Positions 21,354 to 33,419 of a stretch of 64,000 bases of DNA are shown here, in pieces. The stretch is from Quercus robur. Lineage: Eukaryota; Streptophyta; Magnoliopsida; Fagales; Fagaceae. Under the pieces are notes generated by a model that was not told the DNA's origin, made no database searches, and was given only the letters and a program-made list of their open reading frames with translations. The stretch covers positions 10,670,330 through 10,734,329 of the forward strand of contig NC_065538.1 in the NCBI RefSeq assembly GCF_932294415.1. Direction: 5' to 3'. The translations under genes were made by a program, and so were the position numbers. Position 1 is the stretch's first letter. Every line of letters begins with the position of its first letter.

Positions 21354-23464
21354 AAACCATATAATTCACAACAATTTAGAAATTTTTTAAAAAGTAGGTG
21401 GCATAATTTCCCAAATGAACATTGATAGACTTTAGGCTTTGCCATGTAATGAGGCCATTTATAATAAGCATAATGGTAAATATATATTCAGCCAGCATTG
21501 TACAGGAGGAATTCAAAAATTGGGTTGTCATTGCCGTTTAAGGACTGGGAGTTGGTATTCAATAGGTAGAAAATACCAGTAGAACTAAAACAGAGAAACA
21601 ATATTTATGAGACATTAAAGTGTTCATATCAAGGGTACCTAAATTAGTAGGTTATTGACTTGAACGAAGTGTTTTTTTTTTTTTTTTTTTTATTGGTTCA
21701 GTTCTGTTCTGTGGCCGTGATATCAAAATGTTGAAATGAACTTTACAAACATCCATTGGGGTTATTCTTAAATTGGTACTTTCTAATTTATTTCTTACCT
21801 TGCTCTTAACCAAAAAAAAAAAAAAAAAAAAATGTAAAAACCTGCCTTCTAATCTATTTTTCTTCAACCTACTTAAAAAAAAAAAAAAAACCCCACTTTT
21901 TTTCTTTTCCTTCTGCAGTCTTTTCTTTTAAACAAGTCCATGGATGTAGAGTTTAATAGTTTACTCATTATTGTCTTTTAACTAAAACAAACACTTAGAA
22001 AAAAAATAATAATAATAATAAAGTAACCAAAATTTTTGCAACAAACATCCTAAACAATCTAAGAACAATATTCTTAAAAACTAATCCCAAAAAGAAAAAA
22101 TTAATCCCATAAAGGAAAAAAGGAAGGCTCTAGAATGTACCAATTGCTAATTGAAAGAACTGGTACTTTTTTTTTTTTTTTTTGTAGAGGTCACAGGTTT
22201 TAAATAAGAAAAATAGTGTGAATTGGTTCTAGGATTATGCTCAACTCATTAAACAAGATACTGTGTGTGTGTGTGTGTGTGTGAGAGTGTGTGTGTATAA
22301 CATACCTTGCGTTTGCTCTAGTGTAGAAGCCAGCATTGATGCAAGTGCCACCACCCAAAACTCTAGCTCTAGCATTAAGGACTCCATCTGTGGAAATGAA
22401 GAATTGGGAGACAGAAGTTGGAGAAGTGTCTGCTAAGGCAATGTGGAAGTTCTGTAAAAATGAGACATTTGAATTGGAGAAAGGGACACCCCCTCTTTCA
22501 AGCAATAGAACACTGAAGTTTTGAGAGAGGGTGGCAGCCAAAGGACACCCAGCTGTGCCTCCTCCCACAATTATGTAATCATAAACATTGTCACCACCAG
22601 AGGATGATGATGATGATGATGATGAGAATGAGCTCGCGCGTCTGATAAATGGGTACTGGTTTTCGTAGAAATTCTCCTTACCTGCATTGCAAAAATTTTA
22701 AGGACATTCCATTCTACTTAGAAAACTCCCTAACTTTACTGAATTTTCAGTATTGCTAGATCTTGGATAATTTAGCAGAATACTACTTTTAATTACATTT
22801 CATTTAACTTAGCACAATGCTGTATCTACTAGTACATAATTATTAGATCAAACTAGTTAACATGGAATTGAATACTAATTAATGTTAAAGGAAAAACAAA
22901 ATCTGCAATTTGTAAAGACAACCAATTAGTCAATTAAAGTTGGGGGCCTAAAAACAGGGTCAAAATTTTGGTCTTTCTTCTTCTACTGCTGTTGAAGTAA
23001 AAGAAGCAATTTCCAGAGAGAATTCACAACAGCATATATCAACAGTCCTGAAAGACTACCACATACTACATTTCCTAATTTTCTTCCTACTCGTGCATAT
23101 GGCTGCCCATCAAAACCAGTTGTACATCCATTGCTGGTCAACTATTAGAGAAAAAAAAGAGAGGAAAATTAAGAAATATGAGCCAATTAAAGCCAAAGAA
23201 GACAAACAAACAAACCATCTAAGTCAAGATAACCCATCACAAAGAAGTTCACTTTTTGGAGTTTTATTTTGTACCCATTGATATTGAAGAAAACAGACTA
23301 CAAAGAATTGTGAATACAAGAAAGCACAGAGCTAGCTAGAGAGTTAAAAATATATGGGAGCAAGCAAAAAAAAAAAAAAAAAAAAAACCTTGACAAGAAG
23401 AGAGTATGTTTGAGAGCCATAGAACGAAACAGAAAAAGAGCTTCACTGCCCCAACTGAAGCCAT
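17644..23464 (-). CDS. HTH: HOTHEAD-like GMC oxidoreductase (6 exons, 590 aa)
   Basis: FAD-dependent glucose-methanol-choline oxidoreductase. Arabidopsis HOTHEAD is linked to oxidation of omega-hydroxy fatty acids for cutin and to preventing epidermal organ fusion. Exons on the minus strand: 23464-23389, 22681-22306, 19480-19170, 18999-18614, 18451-17883 and 17698-17644. All junctions are GT/AG, phases join and no stop interrupts. Residues 1-25 (MASVGAVKLFFCFVLWLSNI...) form a signal peptide, implying secretion. A serine run (about 45-53) is coded by a (TCA)7 repeat. The FAD-binding GGGTAG is at about 65-70, followed by LLLERGG; the GMC signature region has GGGTCINAGFYTRA. The C-terminal active-site parts are HYHGG (His about 527) and PGTNPQ (Asn about 563), ending MGRYMAVKILRERLG. 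Family length is about 594, so it appears complete. Intron 2 (2.8 kb) carries long homopolymers. Confidence 0.95.
21309..21353. repeat. Poly(C)/poly(A) tract in HOTHEAD intron 2
   Basis: Two C runs (9 and 23 long, 21311-21343) are followed by A10-13. On the coding strand of the HOTHEAD-like gene this is a long G run, able in principle to form G-quadruplex RNA or DNA. Confidence 0.8.
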
Positions 23465-23565
23465 TGACAGGCAAACTTAAGAACTCAGAACACTTCACAG
23501 ATGATTATGCTTCTCGATGGCCTCTATGTGGCTGACTCTGGTTGGCCTTGTTTTATGTGTGTTGA

Positions 23566-23580
23566 CACATATATATATAC
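23566..23580 (-). promoter_or_regulatory. Likely TATA box of the HOTHEAD-like gene
   Basis: On the minus strand GGGTATATATATATGTGTC lies about 105-115 bases before the start codon at 23464, a normal distance for a plant TATA box with a short 5' leader. Confidence 0.55.
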
Positions 23581-23599
23581 CCAAAATAGCAGGAAAAAT

Positions 23600-24237
23600 T
23601 ATACATGAACTTGAATGATAATACAAATCATTATTGGCAGATAAGCTTAAAAAACAGTATGCAATATCAACTAAGATGGCAAGTTCAACTGCATTTAATA
23701 TGAGAGAGACTAAAACTGCAAGGTTATTTAATGGTGATATGAATGTCACGGTTGGAGTTAGTAATTCAAGGCCGTTGGATTCAACTCCTTTGTAATCAGA
23801 TCTAGTCCATGAGATCAAAGACAGCTCACAGTCACTTGCCAGCCTCCTCTATGAGAAAGGTGTCTATTAATTTAGGCCAATATATTATTGTTACAAGTTA
23901 CAACCACTGCTTTATGTAGACTATAATGCCCAACTCATAATTTCAACTGCATATGCATGTAAAATTTGAGCTGGGTATTATTGTACAACTTTTGAAGACA
24001 ATGCATGAAGTGGAATCATGGTTGTTATTGTGGTTCAAGTGTCTATGTCTGTCTCATTGCTAAGATAAAATTAGTCGGTCAACTTGATGGGTGGAAGTAC
24101 ATGATTCACCATTTTTTATCAACTTAAGCTTTTTGTAATAAGTAATGATTGATCATAGTATAGAAGCGGGTGATTTGAGTTTGAATCAAGTCTCGACATT
24201 AATAAGTTGTAATTTATTAGGGACAATCAAATGGTGG
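23600..24237. other. Upstream region of the HOTHEAD-like gene; SINE-like scrap
   Basis: No gene was seen. Around 24165-24215 the text GATTTGAGTTTGAATCAAGT resembles a SINE B-box region on the plus strand, but it is too short to delimit. Confidence 0.35.
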
Positions 24238-24364
24238 TTTATAAAGGGGCAAGGCTTGTGTCCAGTGAAAATCTTCACTGGACACGGTAAGATTTGGACA
24301 CGTGTCCAAGATCCAACGTGTCCAGTGAAAACTTTCACTGAACGCAAGCCGGACCCTTTGTAAA
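24238..24364. mobile_element. Small MITE: palindrome nested within a palindrome
   Basis: The whole 127-bp segment is an imperfect inverted repeat, from TTTATAAAGGGGC...GGCTTG to CAAGCC...CCCTTTGTAAA. It is centred on the perfect 12-mer GGACACGTGTCC (24296-24307), which includes a CACGTG G-box. Each arm also folds on itself: the left has a perfect 12-bp stem GTGTCCAGTGAA/TTCACTGGACAC with a 4-base loop (24258-24285), and the right has GTGTCCAGTGAAA/TTTCACTGAACGC. No target duplication was fixed. Confidence 0.65.
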
Positions 24365-24711
24365 GAATAGTTAATGGGGGCCAACATTTCCTTCACTTTC
24401 TTTTCATAGTACTTTATCACAGGATCAAGGAAAATTCTTAACTACTTTTGGAGTACGAAGAAATGATGCTCCACCATAAATTTAATAAGTAAACTATACC
24501 ATAAATGTAAGAAAAGAGTGTATCATTTTTTGTACTAAGAGAATACATAGGAATTATTTGAGAACCAAATGTATTAAATGTAAGGAAAATAAGCCAGCCA
24601 ACTCTTCAATGTAGTTCACTGGCTTAGTGTAAGAAACTAACAATCAAGATTAACTAGTCACTTCATTAGGTGGTTTTTGTCTTTTACAGCTTCATAAATC
24701 TAGTACCATCT

Positions 24712-24835
24712 ACCATCTTTTTTTTTTTTTTTTTTTTTTTTAATGGTTAGAAATATTGTTGACAGTTATGCTACCCACAGCTTGAGCCCCTACCGCTCTC
24801 AACCTGTCTAAGAGGAGTTGGGGTTACCATTTGTT
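24712..24835 (-). mobile_element. SINE (family 4 relative)
   Basis: On the minus strand: GGTAACCCCAACTCCTCTTA, then the B-box-like GGGGCTCAAGCTGTGGG and TAGCATAACTG, then poly(A), seen as the T run at about 24718-24741. It shares its 3' layout with the SINE at 16024-16134. The target duplication is uncertain. Confidence 0.6.
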
Positions 24836-24839
24836 CCTA

Positions 24840-26400
24840 TGAACATAAATTAATTAATAAAATGTATTTCATAATTTACAAAATAATTATTTATATAATG
24901 TTATTTCGCAAAAAATCTCATTTACCTTCCAAAAAAAAAAAAAAAAAAACTCTAGTTTACCATAAAAGATAGAGATATTTACCTCGTTAGTGCTCCAACA
25001 TATCCTGTAACATGAGAAATAAATTGCTATTGTCAATTCCATGAGTTTAGTGGTAGTAGAGTCGAGGTGCAGACTAGTTCTCTCTCTTGAGACAATACGT
25101 GCTATCTATGAAATTTTTTTGTGTAATAGACCAACAGTTTTGCACACCGTCCTTAGGATACAACAAGCTCAGCCGCCAAACTGTATATCTTTAGAAGTCT
25201 ACATTACTGGTAGGATGAAAAGCTCTCACATAATTTTTCTTTTTTTACCCAAAAATGTAGTATATAAAAAACAATAGCATCATATTTTTTACTTAAATTG
25301 ATATGTATATAAAAGTGGTAAAATTTTAATGAATGCCTTAAAGATATTGGTTTAAAAGAAATTTTAGAAGATTTTTATGGGGAAAAAAAATTTTAATTTT
25401 TGACAGCTTTTTATATTTCACTTAAAAGTAATTCAAAACTTTTTTAAAATAGTCTATTAATAAATGCCTAAAGGGCACTTGTTAACTGGACTCCATATAA
25501 ATATATAACCGGACAGTTGAGAAGAATTGGTAAGAATTTGCCAACAAAGTGGGAGGGCTAGAATTTTTTTTTAAAATTTTTTTTTCACCACTTAGCTGAT
25601 CACATATATTTATATAGGTCAGGAGGAGCCTACTCATATTTGATATTTCAATTGAATTCGAGCTTTGTCTGCAGTTGGTAGCTTTGCATGTAAGTTGTAA
25701 CGTTTATCATGAATTTAAAGAATTCAAAACGTTTGTCATTAAAGCAGTAACGCATAGTAATCAATTTTATGACATACATACCTTTTAAGTTTGTGGTCAA
25801 AAACTATTTAAGCCATGCGTTATATGAGTGAGAGGAGACTAATAACTACTAATAAAGGACTGAAGGCTTTAAAATTAATAGAAAGAAAACTGAAGCATAT
25901 TAAAAAGGATAATTCCTTATATTTGGATTACACTTTTTGAAGAATGAAACCGAAATCCATCAGTGAAAATGAAACTGAAATTTTCTTTTCCCACTTAAAA
26001 GTCCATTTCATAAATTTTATAAAAAATACTCCAACACCATCTGTTGGAGTTCAAAGGGGTCAATAGTGAAAGAACAAACAGAAAACTTGAAGACTCGAGG
26101 CATAATGAAATATTTACACTTAAAACCATGAACTTTCAAAATGCATAATTACCACGCAAAACTATAACTTGTATTTCACTTTATACTCTACTATCAGTTA
26201 AGATGTTAACTTGGACAGAAAAACATGTCACGTGCGACTAACGTGACCTCTGCATACATGGCACCATATTAAAAGACTGAATCGTCACTCTTCAATCTAT
26301 TAAAATAAAATCATTTGAAAAATGCAACCCTTGTTGTGCCACATAACCTTTGTTTAAAGAAATTAAAGAGGGGCAATTGGGTTTTTTCATGTGGTGTTAT
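24840..26400. other. AT-rich spacer
   Basis: No recognisable gene. A segment at about 26100-26250 (AAAACCATGAACTTTCAAAA ... GTTAACTTGGACAG ... CACGTGCGACTAACGTGAC) resembles one arm of a Mutator-like terminus, but no opposing arm was found. Confidence 0.5.
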
Positions 26401-26404
26401 ATGA

Positions 26405-26560
26405 TAGTTTTTTAAACTTACGATGTCTGCTTTATAATGATTATCTTTTATCATTAATTAGTTTTTAGTATAGTTAGAGATCAAACACATGATCTTTTAT
26501 TCGACAAAAAAAGAATTTATTAGTGAGCTAACTAAAATCCATACACTTCGTGACATTTAA
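26405..26560 (-). mobile_element. Decayed SINE (family 1)
   Basis: On the minus strand GGATTTTAGTTAGCTCACTA, then a degenerate B-box (GTGTTTGATCTC), then AATGATAAAAGATAATCATT and GCAGACAT follow the order of the SINE at 1261-1442, with many substitutions. Confidence 0.55.
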
Positions 26561-26599
26561 ATGTTATATTTATTGAAGGTTCAAATTTTGTCTCAAATA

Positions 26600-27527
26600 T
26601 GTTAGGATCATATTTATTATGTGTTGGCATATCATTTGACAAAATGCACTTTATTTGTAGTTGGATAGATCTAAGATGTGTTTAAAATATCATGAAGTGT
26701 ACATGTTGAGAAATCAAAACAAGTGATATCATTGAAGATATAAAGATTGAACCAAGAAACAATTGAAGAAAAGTTGAAAAAAGTGAACCTCGACACTAGT
26801 CTCAACACAAGCTTGGCTATCGAGATTAAATGATGGACCTCGACACTAGCTCAACACCTCTCGATCTATTGAGCTATGCAGATCTAAAATTCTCAAATCA
26901 GAATTTCGACTGATGATGACTTGGATTACTAAGGTTTCGTTTACTAAACTCCTAGAGGGTATAAAAGCTTTATTTCAAAGTCATTAAAAGACACAGAGAC
27001 TCATCTAGAGAACTCATATATCTTTGGAGAAACTACTGCATTCTTGTGTGCCTTAGGGTTTTGTAACTAAGTGCTTCCAGATCTTTAACATGCATTGAAG
27101 TGAAGAACTTTGCATTCAACAACAAATATCAGTTGTTAGAAAGTTAGTCACGTACTAGGATACATGAAATAATGGAAGAAGTCTCTACAAGATCAAATCC
27201 AATTAGGGATTGAAGTGAAGGTTCAACTGTAAATTGATACTTTGGGATATTCCAGGGTACTGATAAAATTCCTTATATCTGTAACCGCTTAATTCTTGAT
27301 TAGTGATATTTTAGAGTGGTGACCTCAAAATCACCCGATGGGGCTTTTGCCTTGTGAGATGTTTTCCCCCATTAGTCAACAAATCACCGTGTCAATTTAA
27401 TTTCCATTGCACTTTAGTTAATTTATTTGGTGATTTGTGTATGCCTACACGATTTGAATGTAATTTGACCTAATTAATCAACTTGAGTGATAGAATTAAT
27501 TAATCAGAGTCAATTTATAACCCAACA
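26600..27527 (+). mobile_element. Solo LTR (928 bp)
   Basis: Starts TGTTAGGATC and ends ATAACCCAACA, with the exact 5-bp duplication AAATA at 26595-26599 and 27528-27532. A TATA-like GGTATAAAAGC is near 26960, followed by text typical of plant copia LTRs (CTTGTGTGCCTTAGGGTTTT). No internal region is present. Orientation is taken from the TATA-like site. Confidence 0.88.
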
Positions 27528-27532
27528 AAATA

Positions 27533-29160
27533 AACATTATCTATGAAGTAAAGACACGAACACAACACATTGCACAACAATTCTTGAAAAAATAAGACAC
27601 GTACAATATGTTGGAGATAATGCCACCAATTAATTAATTAATATTTTAAATTTAGAAACGTTCTAAATTTAAAAGAATTATTTTCTTCAACATAATTAGA
27701 ACAAGCGTGCAGAATTTTCTCTGCATACCTAACACAAAACACATTCTACACACCGACACACCGTAGTATTGAAGTGTCGGATCTTCTTGGAACACGATCC
27801 ACACACGCAAGCATGCCGGCATTTCTTTTTCTTTTTCTTTTTTTTTTAGGTCCATATTTCCCCGAGCTATGATTTAAATGCATGTTAACAGGAAAATTTT
27901 GAACCTCGAGACCTCTAAATCAAACATGACTTTAGCACCAAGATAGAGATTGATCATAGATAGGTGTCATGTTGCAAAGCATTTCTTGTGTCATTGCATC
28001 ATTGTTGTGTGTGTTATCTATTGGTTGATGAAATGCTCTCTTTGGATCATGTGGGAAAGTCACCTTGATTGAGTAAATCTTTAATTGAGGTGTAAATGCA
28101 GCTCAATCGATCAGCTGGTCAATTACGTTGCTTTAGATCCATGTTGTGGGGTTAGTTTGAGTAATGATCCTTGTCTTGTTCTACCAAACTCTTAGCTTTC
28201 TTTTTGGTTCTTATTTGAGAAATTTGTCAATTACCAACCACAGGAAGCAACCCCTCATTAAAATTGTGAAGTACTTCCCTACACACTAGATTATAAAGTA
28301 GATGAGAAGAGCTTAGTAAATGTTGATAGAAACCATTAAATGAAAAATGGTTGCCTTATCAGGATTCTAAGTGCACCATTTTGCAATCCAGGCCTCATCA
28401 TATCAGTTTCTGGGTTCAAGTCTTCTTGACCCTTGTAAATTGTAGATGCTAGGTGTGTAATTGGGGGAGCCAAAAAATTTCTTTAGGAGGCAAAGTTAAA
28501 TATATCAATAATTTTCCTAAATCTACAAAATAACAAACACACATTCATATGAAATAAAAATTTATATAATTCGAAACATATATGTTATTTTATCAAGTCG
28601 TGTATAATTATCTTTTAATTAATAAAATTTATACAAAATCAATTGATTTTAGATACATTAAATAATACATTTTACGTTTTTTATCGTGATAAATGTCACT
28701 TCCATATTGCTTAACATACACAATCTAAAACAAGAGAAATATAGTAATAACAAAAATTAAATGTTTTTTTTTTATTATTATGGATGATAAACTAAATTAT
28801 TCTAATTTTTTTTTTTTTTAAAAAAACCATATATCCCTATATCCCTAACTCTCTAAACACAAAATTAAGAAGAGTTTGGTTTTGAAAAAGAAAAGGCACT
28901 TTTACAGTTTACTTAATTTATTTGCTTATATATTTTTATGAATATATGGCTTAAATGCTCATAAAGTAAATGAGTTATATATGAGAAAAAATTGAATATT
29001 ATAAGATAAAAATAGAAAATTATTTCTTTCAAATAGTCTTTCTATAATTATTTTTTTTCTAAATTCGAAAATAATTTAAATGTTTTTAATAAAATTGGGG
29101 GAGGAGGAGAATTTGAAAAACCTGGGATAGGAGGACCACACAAAGTTGACGAAAAAACTA
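27533..29160. other. AT-rich spacer
   Basis: No gene was seen. TTGGGGGAGCCAAAAAATTT near 28460 resembles the left end of the hAT-type element at 7240, but no right end or target duplication was found. B-box-like scraps occur near 27900 (minus) and 28415 (plus). Confidence 0.4.
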
Positions 29161-29165
29161 GCCTT

Positions 29166-29490
29166 TATAACCTAGACTACAACTACAAATTGACTTTTGT
29201 AGTTGTACTCTGGTTATGTAATGTATTATAAACCCGGTTTAAAACACTAATATTACTATTTTCATGTGTATTCTAATAAGTATTATTGTTTACTAAAAAA
29301 AAAAATAGATATTTATCCCACATTGATTGTGTATCTAGTGTCCGCTGTTTATAACCCCAGTTTACAATTACAAAGGTTAGACCCTTTTGTAGTTGTATTC
29401 TGGTTATCAATATATTATAAACTCGGTTTAAAACACTAATATTACTATTTTCGTGTGTGTTCTCATAAGTATTACTGTTTACTCACAAAA
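29166..29490. repeat. Direct repeat, period 190
   Basis: The block CTTTTGTAGTTGTA.TCTGG...TATTATAAAC.CGG...AAAACACTAATATTACT occurs from 29194 and again from 29384 with few changes. TTTATAACC text precedes both. The function is unknown. Confidence 0.7.
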
Positions 29491-30555
29491 AAAAAAAAAA
29501 AAAAAACCACAATTTGGCATGCATGTTTCAATTTTTTTTCATTTAATTTGAGGTGACTCCATGTGATTTAAGGTTATAACTTGTCTACTATTGTTATGTC
29601 TGCTTCAACTTGGACCCTATACATGTCTATCCCATTCCTCCAAAGAAGTTTCTGGTATTCCGAAAGGTCGGTGGCACAAAGCCATATCAGTAAACTTCGC
29701 TAATATTTATTTCCTATAGCATGAGTATTGGACTCCATGTCTCTTGCCTATTTCACACCAAGAATTGAAAACAAAGGAACAATTTGGCTTACTGGCATTG
29801 GCCTTTCTTTTTACCTAATTAGTAAATCAAGCAATTTGGCTTACAAGTTTGGCTTTTTTATAGTTACTAGGTCTTAGATTTAAAACCTTTAGCCTACAAT
29901 CATTTTCAAGAAATTATTTCTTGTAATAGGGCATACAAAGTCAGATATTTGAAAAGTTATAAATTCTATGATTTTTTTTTTAAAAAAAATTAAATTAAAT
30001 GTTGATAAAGATAGTATTAAATTATCCAGCGATCACACTCTTTTGTGGGGACAACGCACAGAGAATGTTATATATATGTCTAAGCATATTGTGCACATAG
30101 ACATGACACTTCTTTTGATGGGAAAAATGGTTAAATACATGAAACTTTGGTAAATATAAAGAACATTTGGATTTTAGTGATTTTACCTACGTATTTGTTT
30201 TGGTAGAAACTAAAAAGAGGAAATTGTTAACCCATGAAAACCAGCAGGATGCACTGATATGTTATATTCGCGAATTAGTGATGGTTTTTTTGTGCTTTCA
30301 CTTGAAAAGGAAACATCATGAGGAAGAAAACTTTGACTTTTGTATCAATCATTTAGACTGCATTCTTATCGATCGTGACCTTTTCTTTTAAGAAACTCAT
30401 ACCGAAACAATAATGAGCTTAATTTTTATGTGAATAAAACGGTTATAATTTTCATTAATTTACCCTAAAACTCTATAAATTTATAAATACTCATTTGCAA
30501 CATCTCTCAATATAATATAACTGTTGGTTTATTGTATCAAGCCAAAATTCAATAG
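29491..30555. other. AT-rich spacer without recognised gene
   Basis: Open frames at 29968-30153 and 30167-30391 are short, AT-driven and resemble no family known to me. No repeat boundary was found. Confidence 0.5.
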
Positions 30556-30559
30556 TGTT

Positions 30560-30695
30560 TGCTTAGTGATAATTGCTCTTTATCATTAGGTCAAGACATT
30601 AATATCAATAAATAATGTTCAAACTCTAGATCTTTTATTCGTCGACAAAAGATTTTATCAATTAAACTAACTAAAACTGACATTATATTTATATA
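30560..30695 (-). mobile_element. Decayed SINE (family 1)
   Basis: On the minus strand: GTTTTAGTTAGTTTAATTGA (A-box region), AGATCTAGAGTTTGAACATT (B-box region), then GACCTAATGATAAAGAGCAA. The order is the same as in the copy at 1261-1442. Confidence 0.55.
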
Positions 30696-30797
30696 AATGC
30701 TCTATCATTGTATTTGTATTGTATTACTAGAACTACTGTAAATTGGCCTCTTTATATATAAACTTCCTATGATATTATACATAGACATAGTTAATCT

Positions 30798-30868
30798 AGG
30801 TATGGTACTTCTAGATTAAATACCTACGTATGGTACTTCTAGATTAAATACCTATGTATGGTACTTAG
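30798..30868. repeat. Tandem repeat, about 31-bp unit, about 2.3 copies
   Basis: GGTATGGTACTTCTAGATTA-AATACCTA is repeated head to tail and followed by a partial GTATGGTACTT. It is a short local duplication. Confidence 0.8.
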
Positions 30869-30869
30869 T

Positions 30870-31222
30870 ACTACTAATTATGCAATATACTCAGAAAAAG
30901 AAAAAGAAAATGTAACAATTTTTTTTTTCTTTTAAGGTTTTGACACCTACCATCAATCTCCTCTTTTCTCTTTCTAGTTTTCCTCCAACAACGCTCCTCT
31001 CCTATCCTTCCACAACCTTCTTCTATTCACAATACCTTTTGGATCTCTACCTTTTAAGCCTCTTTCCAAGTCAATGATATGATCATCACCGGAGATGATC
31101 TCATTGTAATCCAAGAACTCAAGGACTTTCTTAGCTAGCTACGCTGAGATGAAAGACATTTGTACTCTCAGCTTTGCTCTTGGCATTGAGATATTTTCCT
31201 CCTCTGATGGACAGCACTTGAC
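30870..31222. other. Spacer with CT-rich tract
   Basis: A CT-rich stretch (30955-31050) lies here. No open frame or repeat of note was seen. Confidence 0.4.
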
Positions 31223-31224
31223 AA

Positions 31225-33113
31225 TTCAATGGCAGAACTAGGATTTCATTTCAAAGGGGGCAAAATTTAAAAACAAAATTGATAATCCAAAATTTTTTTA
31301 CTTAAAGAGGGATTCACAAGAAGATTACCAAAATCTACCTTAATACGAGTTTGCTTAGAATTCGATACGAACTCAGTATTACGTTCAAGATTCTTCATAT
31401 TTTCAATTAACTACAAATATACATTTCTATCTCATTGAAATAAAGAAACAAAAATAATCAATTTATAGTTACTAACGATAAAAACAAGAGAATAATCTAG
31501 ATACATAAAGTTTGTACATCTAATTTGATTCCTTAAATTAAATTGAGAAAATAAATAAATGTAAAAGTGTTAAAATTGTAGCAATAAACTTGTAAACTTG
31601 TATATACACTGTTAGATTCTAAATGTGTAGTATTAGATGTTTAAGAACTAAATTTGTGTACGTTGGCAAATCGAGTACAAAAATTAGTCTAGTATATGAT
31701 CTTAGTTAGTGTCTTTGAAGAGTTTTAGACATTGCTCAAGTTGATACAAGTCAAGATTTAAGAACATACAAGCTGTAAAAAAAAGAATTTAAAAATTGCT
31801 AAGCTTGATTGAGAGAGAGAGAGAGAGAGAGAGACAAGTTCAACCGATCGAACTGCTATTTCTGCAAATTTTAAATCAGACTTGAAAGCCTACAAAACAT
31901 TTATGGTTTGAGTCCAACACTACTAGGTATAAAAGCAAAACACTAATACAAGTTTTCAAGTTTTGTGAGTTACTCTTGTGAGATCTGTAAGGTTCTGTAA
32001 CCTTCTAACTCAACAAGCATCTACTGAAAAGAAGATCCAAACACAAATACTGGTGGAGATAAGTTGTTGCAACAAGATCATCTACTACTGATGATCTAAA
32101 CCTTTGAGTGGAGATCTCAAAGTCACAAAGTAGAGTGTTTGTGTGCAACAGATTCATAATAGAAGAGTCTGTGGATTCGGAACTACGTGTGATCATGTGA
32201 GTAAGTACTACAGGAGGTAGCATTAGATTTAGGATTGAATCTATTGTAAAACTTCCATTCTTATTAGTGAATTGTTGTCTTATGGATTGTTTAAGTTAAA
32301 TCCTCCCAAAGTTTTTTACCTTGAAACTAGACGGTTTTATTGGTTTTCCTGGGTCATCATATTACTTGTGTTCTTTATTTTTCTGCTATTGTGATATGAT
32401 TGTTATCTGTTTAACCTAGATCTAATCAATTGAACTAAGTAACAAGTTGGTACTAAATTAGGTTTAACAATCTGAGTATACAGGAGTCTAAATATATAAC
32501 ATACACTACCTTAATTGCTTTCAAAACATATGTAGAATTTAACGTTTTTGGTTTTTATTCTTTAAATTATTTAAATTTGGGTTCATAATAAAAAGTCAGA
32601 ATTTAAACCATTTGTCATCTCGATCTACCATTGATATTTCATTTTATCTAGCAATAACAGTTTGTCACCTAGCTTTGTGATGAATTTGTTTTAAAAATGT
32701 TGAGATCGTAGCTTTATTGTAGTGTATGCAATATAAGACCCATGAACAATTGAAATTCCATGAAAAAAAAAAAAATTTTTGAGACAAACTTTCAAAATAC
32801 CGTGATTAGTAACATGTTGAAATCCAGGTACAAGATAAAAGTTTTTTTTTTTTTTAAGTGACGTTGGTTTTTGCTTAAAAAGTGCTGAATCCCTCAATTG
32901 TATGACTTTTTTCCCTATCTTCAGTGTTAGAGTTGTCTTCTTGTATTAAGTATGGGCTGCCTCTTGTTTTATCGTGGGACAATACAGAGGGAGCAAAGCA
33001 TTTAAGAGATTTATATATATGCTAGACTTATACTAGTTTTTATGAACTTTTTTAGGAGTCGTCAAGGGGGCAATTGCCCCCTCTCAAGTCTCAACTCCCT
33101 GGCTCCACCCCTA
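31225..33113. mobile_element. Probable hAT-type non-autonomous element hosting a solo LTR
   Basis: The left text CAATGGCAGAACTAGGATTT...GGGGGCAAAATTTAAA and the right text GGGGGCAATTGCCCCC...CCTGGCTCCACCCCTA match the two ends of the element at 7240-8854 (CAGTGGCGAAGCCAGGAATT and GGCTCCGCCATTG). No clean 8-bp duplication was found, so the ends are old or mis-set. A solo LTR at 31610-32501 lies inside. Confidence 0.5.
31610..32501 (+). mobile_element. Solo LTR (892 bp)
   Basis: Starts TGTTAGATTC and ends AATATATAACA, with the exact 5-bp duplication TACAC at 31605-31609 and 32502-32506. GGTATAAAAGC near 31926 is a TATA-like site in the expected place. A GA microsatellite is at about 31811-31833. 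No internal coding region is present. Confidence 0.87.
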
Positions 33114-33317
33114 CCTAACATAGACTGAGTTCATAAGCTCCTCTCTTGAGCTAGACTTACAAAACACAAGATCATTGATACGATGGTAGACCCTAATGCT
33201 TGACTTACTCCAAATGATGGCAGACTTCTATGTGAAACACTATATATGGCAAGCTTGTTGGTAGTCTCATTTATGATCTATCTCACTTTTATTCACTCGG
33301 ATATCTCTCATAAAACT

Positions 33318-33415
33318 TATAGTGTTTGGTCTATGATAATTACTCTTTATTATCAAGTTAAAATACCAATCGGAAGACAAAATACCTTACTAGTTGAGCT
33401 AATTGAAATCCACAC
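33318..33415 (-). mobile_element. SINE (family 1) fragment
   Basis: On the minus strand: GGATTTCAATTAGCTCAACT, then AGTAAGGTATTTTGTCTTCC and GATTGGTATTTTAACTTGAT, with the part containing the B-box lost. The flanking AAGAGTAATTATCATAGACC matches the SINE tail region of the other copies. Confidence 0.5.
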
Positions 33416-33419
33416 TCCT

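Noticed and set aside
28455..29160. Another hAT-type element starting near TTGGGGGAGCCAAAA
   Set aside because: Only a left-end resemblance; no right end or target duplication was found.
30167..30391. 74-aa frame with charged residues
   Set aside because: AT-driven composition, isolated, no domain or promoter context.
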